Assembly: GCA_904501685.1 (NCBI GenBank)
Contig: CAJGBX010000041.1
Span: 1 to 10,626, forward strand
Direction of reading: 5' to 3'
Length of the DNA: 10,626 nt
Source: Clostridiaceae bacterium
Lineage (GTDB): Bacteria; Bacillota; Clostridia; Oscillospirales; Acutalibacteraceae
Positions 6,601 to 10,626 of the stretch are shown here, one piece after another; positions within the stretch are counted from its first letter, which is position 1; every line of letters starts with the position of its first letter. Both the position numbers and the translations under genes were made by a program. The notes under the pieces are model-generated. The model was not told the DNA's origin. It made no database searches and saw only the letters and a list, made by a program, of their open reading frames with translations.

Positions 6601-7365
6601 TTAGTCCCTTTTCACTGCGTATTTTTCACGCATTTCTTTTATATGTCCGCAGGTCATTTTGCCTTCGGGACAGGGACCGTTAAGGCAGGCAGGACCCGCA
6701 TTTTTAAAGAGGTTGGGTGCCGCCTCACGGCAAAGCTTTAGCATTTCGGCAGCCAGCTCCCTTATTTCCCACTGAGCTCGGTTACAGCAACGGTGCTTAA
6801 AGAAATTGTGCAGACTTCTTGCATTCATCGTCAAAATCATTTTAGTGTCGCAAGCGTTAGGTAATACAAAGCGGGCATCCTCAATAGCCTTTTTCTCAGC
6901 AGTACGGTCGGCAGCGGTCTCATCCATACCGTCCTTTATCATATCAGCCTTATGGCGGCGCTTTAATACTTCAGTCAAGCGGTCGTAGTACTCCTGGTCC
7001 TTAGCCATTGCCTCTAAAAAGAGTGCCTTGGCCTCAGGGTCGGACTCAATTTCAGGAGGTGTAACAAACTCAAACTGAGCCTCGGCAACATAACGCTGAC
7101 TTTGTACCGAAAAGGATGCCATTCTGTGACGGGTAATCTGTGCCAGAAGTGCACGTGACACACCCTCAATTCCAAATGTAAACGAGGCGTGCTCAATAGG
7201 GCTTTCGTGACCGATTTCGGACAGCATATCAACAAAGCTTGCCGTTTTTTCGGGGGTCAGCTTTTCACGCACCTCGTCAATAGTAGACGGCGAATAGCAA
7301 AGCCTTGCGGCAGAAGCCACCGTCAACTCAGGATCGGGTGTGTGGGTCAAAAGTGTTACTTTCAT
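6601..7365 (-). CDS. thyX: FAD-dependent thymidylate synthase ThyX
   Basis: Makes dTMP from dUMP with methylenetetrahydrofolate as carbon donor and reduced FAD as reductant, releasing tetrahydrofolate rather than dihydrofolate. The 254-residue protein carries the ThyX motif at 79-92: R79-H-R81, seven residues, then S89, with R91-Y92 after it. H53-E-S-P-I-E-H59 and R165-F-V-L-P169 are also typical, as is N181-A-R-S-L-H-N-F-F189 with Arg192 in the dUMP-binding part. A cysteine-rich C-terminus (Cys227, 232, 239) follows. The start is supported by AGGGAGG 5 nt upstream and by the promoter at 7427-7455. It is the first gene of the long minus-strand operon, directly before tmk. Use of ThyX suggests an organism that may lack ThyA, but one window cannot show that. 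Confidence 0.96.
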   Translation of the reverse strand: MKVTLLTHTPDPELTVASAARLCYSPSTIDEVREKLTPEKTASFVDMLSEIGHESPIEHASFTFGIEGVSRALLAQITRHRMASFSVQSQRYVAEAQFEFVTPPEIESDPEAKALFLEAMAKDQEYYDRLTEVLKRRHKADMIKDGMDETAADRTAEKKAIEDARFVLPNACDTKMILTMNARSLHNFFKHRCCNRAQWEIRELAAEMLKLCREAAPNLFKNAGPACLNGPCPEGKMTCGHIKEMREKYAVKRD

Positions 7366-7426
7366 ATTATCCTCCCTAAAGTAGGTATAAATCTACATAC
7401 TTTCTCAATTTACATATATTTATTTT

Positions 7427-7455
7427 ATTATAGCAAACTATTATAATTTTGGCAA
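7427..7455 (-). promoter_or_regulatory. SigA-type promoter of the thyX operon
   Basis: On the minus strand, TTGCCA (7450-7455), a 17-nt spacer and a perfect TATAAT (7427-7432) predict a start near 7420 and a leader of about 55 nt before thyX. The leader is too short for a known folate riboswitch. This is the only convincing promoter upstream of the first six genes of the minus-strand block. Confidence 0.8.
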
Positions 7456-7476
7456 TAAAAAACTCAAAATTTTAAA

Positions 7477-7492
7477 GGTATAACGGTATAGT
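7477..7492. repeat. Tandem octamer between divergent promoters
   Basis: GGTATAAC is followed directly by GGTATAGT (6 of 8 bases identical). The pair lies between the -35 of the thyX promoter (7450-7455) and the -35 of the PHP promoter (7504-7509), where a shared regulator could bind. It is short and AT-rich, so chance is quite possible. Confidence 0.3.
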
Positions 7493-7503
7493 TTTTATCC
7501 CAC

Positions 7504-7532
7504 TTGAAATTCAGGTTTTAAAATGTTATATT
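7504..7532 (+). promoter_or_regulatory. SigA-type promoter of the PHP gene
   Basis: TTGAAA (7504-7509), a 17-nt spacer and TATATT (7527-7532), preceded by TG at 7524-7525 as an extended -10. The start would be near 7539, giving a leader of about 75 nt before the ATG at 7614. It is divergent from the thyX promoter. Confidence 0.75.
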
Positions 7533-7571
7533 AAATGTGACTTAAATTAAGACAGCGGGAGATAAAAAACC

Positions 7572-7595
7572 TTTTGGCATATCCCCTTGCTAAAA
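7572..7595 (+). promoter_or_regulatory. Leader hairpin of the PHP gene, with an alternative pairing over the ribosome binding site
   Basis: In the predicted leader, TTTTGGC (7572-7578) pairs with GCTAAAA (7589-7595) around a 10-nt loop, with one G-U pair. CCTTTT (7570-7575) could instead pair with AAAAGG (7597-7602), which would hide the ribosome binding site (GGAG, 7601-7604). The two pairings exclude each other. Both stems are short and AU-rich, so this is only a candidate. Confidence 0.3.
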
Positions 7596-7613
7596 TAAAA
7601 GGAGCTTTCGGTT

Positions 7614-8318
7614 ATGTATAAATACGAGCTGCATATTCATACCTCTGCCTGCAGTCGGTGTGCTCACTCAACAATTGAAGATATTATACCGGAATTAAAG
7701 AAACTGGGCTACACCGGTTGTGCTATAACCAACCACTTTTACCGCGGCAGTACGGCAGTTGACCGAAGGCTTGATTGGAACGAATTTGTTGAAGCCTATG
7801 AAAATGACTGGAAAATCGGCAAAGCCTTGGGCGAGCGCTTGGATTTTGATGTGCTTTTCGGGATTGAGGAAGCCTATCTGCCTAACATTTCAAAAGAGGT
7901 GCTTATTTACGGCATAACACCCGAGGAATTGAAGTCTGAGCCGAAATTTAAAAGCTTCACCATTGAGCAAATTGCAAAATTCGTTCGCCAGCACGAGGGT
8001 TTTCTGTCGGCGGCACACCCCTTTAGAATCGGAGCCTATAATCCCGAGCCGACCTTTATGCCGGACTATCGGTATTTTGACGGTGTCGAGCTAAACTTCG
8101 GTCATTCTGAAAACCGTAATGATATGGCCGAGAAATTCAGTAAAAATCATAAATTAAAGCTCATTTGCGGAAGTGACCTGCATAAAATTTCCGAGCCGCA
8201 ATTAGGGTCGACCGGTATTGTTGTCCAAAACCGAATAAAAGACACCAAGCAATTGGCAAAGGTTCTCCATTCGGGTGATTATAAGCTAATCGTAAACGGC
8301 GAAATTCGACAAAATTAG
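7614..8318 (+). CDS. PHP-domain metal-dependent phosphoesterase
   Basis: A 234-residue protein that is essentially one PHP (polymerase and histidinol phosphatase) domain, a distorted barrel that binds two or three metal ions and usually hydrolyses phosphate esters. The metal ligands all appear to be present: H7-I-H9-T-S near the N-terminus, T39-N-H41, G83-I-E85, H135 in A134-H-P-F137, and D188-L-H190 in the final G-S-D-L-H motif. No other domain, signal peptide or membrane segment is seen. The ATG has GGAG 9 nt upstream and its own promoter. It lies between the divergent promoter region and prs, but prs seems to have a separate promoter. Candidate roles from the family include histidinol-phosphatase-like or nucleotide-phosphate hydrolysis; the substrate cannot be assigned. 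Confidence 0.88.
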   Translation: MYKYELHIHTSACSRCAHSTIEDIIPELKKLGYTGCAITNHFYRGSTAVDRRLDWNEFVEAYENDWKIGKALGERLDFDVLFGIEEAYLPNISKEVLIYGITPEELKSEPKFKSFTIEQIAKFVRQHEGFLSAAHPFRIGAYNPEPTFMPDYRYFDGVELNFGHSENRNDMAEKFSKNHKLKLICGSDLHKISEPQLGSTGIVVQNRIKDTKQLAKVLHSGDYKLIVNGEIRQN

Positions 8319-8400
8319 TTTATATGCTGCACCGGTTTATGTAAAGTTGCTAAAAAATATAAAAAAATGCAAAATAACCCTTTTATAAATGTCAGCTTTG

Positions 8401-8409
8401 TGGTATATT
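8401..8409 (+). promoter_or_regulatory. Candidate extended -10 promoter of prs
   Basis: TGGTATATT (TG at 8401-8402, -10 TATATT at 8404-8409) lies 62 nt before the prs ATG. The hexamer at the expected -35 position (8381-8386, TTTTAT) is poor, so the call depends on the extended -10. No terminator is visible after the PHP gene, so read-through into prs is also possible. Confidence 0.5.
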
Positions 8410-8432
8410 AGAAATGTAAATTTTCGAAACTA

Positions 8433-8453
8433 CGGCTTTTGATTTTAAGGCCG
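8433..8453 (+). promoter_or_regulatory. Leader hairpin just upstream of the prs ribosome binding site
   Basis: CGGCTTT (8433-8439) pairs with AAGGCCG (8447-8453), 7 bp with one G-U pair and a 7-nt loop, ending 6 nt before the GGAGGA at 8460-8465. It leaves the ribosome binding site open and has no T-tract, so it is not a terminator. It could stabilise the leader or be incidental. Confidence 0.35.
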
Positions 8454-8471
8454 ACATTTGGAGGAAATCAA

Positions 8472-9599
8472 ATGACAACTGCAACCTATAAACACCTACC
8501 CTATGGCGATATGGCAATTATCGCAATGCGAGGCTGTGAGGAGTTTGCCGATAAGGTAGACTACTATCTCCAGCAGTGGAGAGGTATGCCGGAGGAGCAT
8601 ACATATGTTATTCACCCTCAGTGTCCGCGTTTCGGCACCGGTGAAGCAAAGGGCCTTGTTGAGCACACTGCCCGCGGTCTTGATGCATATATTATTTGCG
8701 ACTGCTTTAACTACGGCGTAACCTATAAAATGTACGGACAAACCGTACCGATGAGTCCGGATGACCATTTCCAGGATTTAAAGCGTGTTATTGCCGCTTT
8801 GGGTGGTAAGGCTCGCCGTATCAACGTTATTATGCCGATGCTTTATGAAGGAAGACAGCACCGCCGTACCGCACGTGAATCATTAGACTGTGCAATGGCT
8901 CTGCAGGAACTTACTGCCTTAGGTGTTAAGAACATCATAACCTTCGATGCTCACGACCCGAGAATTTGTAATGCAATTCCTTTGGGCGGCTTTGACAATG
9001 TTCAGCCTACCTATCAGATGATCAAGGCTCTGCTTCGTGCCGTTCCCGATGTCAAGATTGACCGCGACCATTTGATGATTGTTGCTCCGGACGAGGGCGC
9101 TATGTCGCGTTGCATTTACTACTCCTCTGTTTTGGGTGTAGAGTTAGGTATGTTCTACAAGCGCAGAAACTACTCTATTGTTGTTAACGGACGCAATCCG
9201 ATTGAGGCCCACGAGTTCTTAGGTAACGACGTTACAGGTAAGGATTTAATTATCGTTGACGATATGATTTCCTCGGGTGATTCGTTATTAGACATTGCCG
9301 CACAGCTAAAGGCAAAGAACTGCAACCGTGTATTCGCCTTTACCACCTTCGGCTTGTTTGTTGAGGGCTATGATAAATTCGACCAGTATTATAAGGACGG
9401 TCTTATTGACAAGATTTTCACCACCAACCTTGTTTATAACAAGCCTGACCTTATGGAGCGTGAGTGGTACACACGCGTTGATATGTCTAAGTATGTTGCA
9501 TACATAATTGACACTATCAACTATGATAACTCAATCAGCTCGTTGCTCAATCCCATCGACCGCATTAAGAATTGCATTGACAAATACAATAATAAATAA
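8472..9599 (+). CDS. prs: Ribose-phosphate pyrophosphokinase, long clostridial form
   Basis: Makes PRPP from ribose 5-phosphate and ATP, feeding purine, pyrimidine, histidine, tryptophan and NAD synthesis. Of the 375 residues, the PRPP-binding loop is clear at I261-V-D-D-M-I-S-S-G269. Y229-K-R-R-N-Y234 matches the catalytic-loop Lys-Arg-Arg, D159-A-H161 matches the metal/ATP-binding His region, and A205-P-D-E-G209 resembles the SPDxGG strand. The region at 121-139 replaces the canonical flexible-loop sequence (YxRQDRK) with GRQHRRTARES. Standard Prs is about 315 residues, so this copy is about 60 longer. I chose ATG at 8472 because GGAGGA lies 6 nt upstream; a TTG 33 nt earlier falls in the leader hairpin. 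Similar long forms are common in Clostridia, but I cannot tell whether a canonical Prs also exists in this genome. Confidence 0.9.
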   Translation: MTTATYKHLPYGDMAIIAMRGCEEFADKVDYYLQQWRGMPEEHTYVIHPQCPRFGTGEAKGLVEHTARGLDAYIICDCFNYGVTYKMYGQTVPMSPDDHFQDLKRVIAALGGKARRINVIMPMLYEGRQHRRTARESLDCAMALQELTALGVKNIITFDAHDPRICNAIPLGGFDNVQPTYQMIKALLRAVPDVKIDRDHLMIVAPDEGAMSRCIYYSSVLGVELGMFYKRRNYSIVVNGRNPIEAHEFLGNDVTGKDLIIVDDMISSGDSLLDIAAQLKAKNCNRVFAFTTFGLFVEGYDKFDQYYKDGLIDKIFTTNLVYNKPDLMEREWYTRVDMSKYVAYIIDTINYDNSISSLLNPIDRIKNCIDKYNNK

Positions 9600-9608
9600 T
9601 TTAGTTTT

Positions 9609-9650
9609 AAAATCTGTCGAGAAGAAAATTCTCGGCAGATTTTTTATTTT
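9609..9650 (+). terminator. Intrinsic terminator of prs
   Basis: A 15-bp stem (9609-9623 with 9629-9643, one G-U pair) closes a 5-nt loop, and a T-rich tail (T6-A-T5) begins in the last stem bases. It starts 10 nt after the prs stop. The downstream small gene therefore depends on read-through or on a promoter I do not see. Confidence 0.92.
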
Positions 9651-9675
9651 TAAAAAAGCCGGTTAAAATATCTTC

Positions 9676-9685
9676 GGGAGATGAT
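9676..9685 (+). promoter_or_regulatory. Extended Shine-Dalgarno that sets a TTG start
   Basis: GGGAGATGAT matches the extended anti-Shine-Dalgarno complement AGGAGGTGAT at 8 of 10 bases. The ATG inside it (9681-9683) has no space for a ribosome binding site of its own, while the in-frame TTG at 9690 lies 9 nt after GGAG. TTG is therefore the better start for the following gene. Confidence 0.7.
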
Positions 9686-9689
9686 TAAT

Positions 9690-10010
9690 TTGAATAAACT
9701 GAACAATTCGAAATCCGGCGTTAATTCAGAAAATCAATTTTTAAACAAGAACACAGAAAAATTGCATACCGCAGAAAATTTCCACGTGCCTGATAATCCG
9801 TCGGCGGTACCTTGGGACCCGACACCGAATACGCCTGAGGAAATGGTTAATACCTACGGCACCTATGAAATCCAACCCTCAAATGCCACCGACTGCGACT
9901 TTCCCGCAATTACACAAGGTCTGCCGTCGGAGAATATTATGCACCATCCCGACAAATTCGGCGAGGGTGTTGTACCGAAGCTGAACAAATTAAAAAAAGA
10001 CCGTCCGTAA
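9690..10010 (+). CDS. Small low-complexity protein of unknown function
   Basis: I do not recognise this 106-residue protein. From the TTG start, about the first 35 residues are rich in Asn, Lys and Ser and look disordered. The middle (about 36-58) is Pro-rich, with PWDP and TPNTPEEM segments. Later segments are more motif-like: a Tyr-Gly-Thr-Tyr-Glu stretch, an FPAITQGLP stretch, then a Lys-rich tail ending KKDRP. There is one Cys, no signal peptide and no membrane segment. Evidence that it is real: an excellent extended Shine-Dalgarno, a stop codon that joins a strong hairpin, and composition in line with the neighbours. It sits 40 nt after the prs terminator without a clear promoter. It could be a small adaptor or spore-type protein, but nothing visible supports a specific role. 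Confidence 0.65.
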   Translation: MNKLNNSKSGVNSENQFLNKNTEKLHTAENFHVPDNPSAVPWDPTPNTPEEMVNTYGTYEIQPSNATDCDFPAITQGLPSENIMHHPDKFGEGVVPKLNKLKKDRP

Positions 10011-10052
10011 CAAACAACCGGCAGTATCGAATGATACTGCCGGTTGTTTGTT
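10009..10052. terminator. Bidirectional terminator hairpin between convergent genes
   Basis: A 20-bp perfect inverted repeat (10009-10028 with 10033-10052) closes a 4-nt loop, with GCCGG-type GC content in mid-stem and GTTTGTT-like ends. It begins in the stop codon of the small plus-strand gene and ends 4 nt before the stop of the minus-strand gene. The T-tracts are interrupted by G on both strands, so it is a symmetric but imperfect terminator serving both genes. Confidence 0.75.
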
Positions 10053-10056
10053 GTAT

Positions 10057-10626
10057 CTAATATTCATAATCATAATCGGCCAAGCCCAGCTCTGCCTTAA
10101 TTATTTCAGCATTTTCAGAGGTTAAAGGATACTTTTTTAACTTCTGACCCTGCTCATCCAACATTTCAATAATAAATGAATACCTTCCATTATCCGCTGC
10201 AAGTGCAATGCTGTCGGTGGATTTTAAAAACATCAACGACTCATCACACAAATAAATCTCTTCCAAAGAAATATCGTTTTTATCCCAGCCGTCAAGCTCT
10301 ATACCCTCACCTGCCAAAGTGTTTTGCAAAACCTTGGATGCAGCTTCGGACAGAAGAACATACCTATAGCGAAACTCCTCATTGTCTCCGTCATAATAGT
10401 TGTAACTATAGCAATAGCGGTTTAGCTCATAATTATTAATTTTTTCTACAACCGAATCATAAATATCGGTTCGGCACCAGACCGCCCAATCAGACCACAC
10501 CCTGTGGGCTGTAATAAACCGTATCTCGTCATCAAAGTACATCGACGCTCCTATCAAATCACTCAAAAGCAACGGAACATCACTTTTGGTAATCAGACCA
10601 TAGTTTGCACAGTAGTTATTCAAATC
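10057..10626 (-). CDS. Unrecognised acidic, Tyr-rich protein, 5' end cut by the window
   Basis: An open frame of 189 codons runs off the right edge, so the true start is unknown. A TTG at 10621-10623 is the first possible start inside the window, but the frame is still open before it. The product appears soluble, with no clear membrane segment. It is rich in Asp, Glu and Tyr, with Tyr clusters around residues 70-88 (counted from that TTG) and a DYDYEY tail. Trp residues at 43, 46, 49 and 113 suggest a folded domain. I recognise no family motif. It converges on the small gene across a shared hairpin terminator and shows no frameshift or unusual composition. Confidence refers to it being a real gene. 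Confidence 0.75.
   Translation of the reverse strand, partial: DLNNYCANYGLITKSDVPLLLSDLIGASMYFDDEIRFITAHRVWSDWAVWCRTDIYDSVVEKINNYELNRYCYSYNYYDGDNEEFRYRYVLLSEAASKVLQNTLAGEGIELDGWDKNDISLEEIYLCDESLMFLKSTDSIALAADNGRYSFIIEMLDEQGQKLKKYPLTSENAEIIKAELGLADYDYEY

Noticed and set aside
7366..7420. Folate (THF) riboswitch in the thyX leader
   Set aside because: The predicted leader is only about 55 nt, AU-rich, and shows no recognisable THF fold.
8439..8471. Upstream TTG start for prs adding 11 residues
   Set aside because: It falls inside the leader hairpin, has no ribosome binding site, and the ATG at 8472 has GGAGGA 6 nt upstream.
9651..9675. Promoter for the small gene (TAAAAT at 9664-9669)
   Set aside because: No -35 at a proper distance, and the start site would fall at the ribosome binding site, leaving almost no leader.
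9681..9689. ATG start for the small protein after prs
   Set aside because: The ATG lies within the extended Shine-Dalgarno with no spacer; TTG at 9690 is placed correctly.
10176..10439. 87-codon plus-strand frame opposite the right-edge gene
   Set aside because: It lies wholly inside a longer minus-strand frame and has no ribosome binding site or recognisable motif.
1..10626. CRISPR array, insertion sequence, toxin-antitoxin or defence system
   Set aside because: No regularly spaced repeats, no transposase or nuclease motifs, no inverted-repeat-bounded unit; the genes are mostly housekeeping.

Overview
The window looks like ordinary core chromosome of an anaerobic Clostridia-type Firmicute, probably a gut Oscillospiraceae/Ruminococcaceae relative. 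This rests on gene content (thyX, mltG with a U32 protein and a class B PBP, and a long-form Prs), strong GGAGG-type ribosome binding sites, TTG starts and near-consensus SigA promoters. Genus level cannot be judged from the sequence alone. I see no mobile element, CRISPR array, tRNA, rRNA, prophage gene or known riboswitch. Every gene I call is intact except the one cut by the right edge.

Left block, minus strand (about 55-7365). One run of eight genes is read right to left from a near-consensus promoter at 7427-7455: thyX, tmk, a DJ-1/PfpI protein, 5-formyltetrahydrofolate cyclo-ligase, mltG, a U32 family protein (TrhP-like), a class B penicillin-binding protein and a PaaI-type thioesterase. 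The first six are packed with gaps of 2-30 nt or a 13-nt overlap. The first half makes dTMP and dTDP and services the folate pool. The second half contains two envelope genes and a tRNA-modification gene, and recalls the Bacillus subtilis yrrL...yrrR region. Between the U32 gene and the PBP gene, a hairpin with a U6 tract covers the PBP ribosome binding site; it could be an attenuator or a translational-coupling switch. The thioesterase seems to have its own promoter just after the PBP stop codon.

Divergent region (7366-7613). Two back-to-back promoters with 17-nt spacers drive thyX leftward and a PHP-domain gene rightward, with a tandem octamer between them.

Right block. On the plus strand are a PHP phosphoesterase (7614-8318) and a 375-residue ribose-phosphate pyrophosphokinase (8472-9599) that ends in a textbook terminator. 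A 106-residue low-complexity protein of unknown function follows (9690-10010); it starts at TTG behind an extended Shine-Dalgarno sequence. A minus-strand unknown protein (10057 to the right edge) converges on it, with a 20-bp hairpin between them.

I found no clear new multi-gene system. The points most worth a second look are the PBP leader hairpin, the Asp-to-Gly change in the thymidylate kinase DRY motif, and the two unrecognised proteins at the right end.
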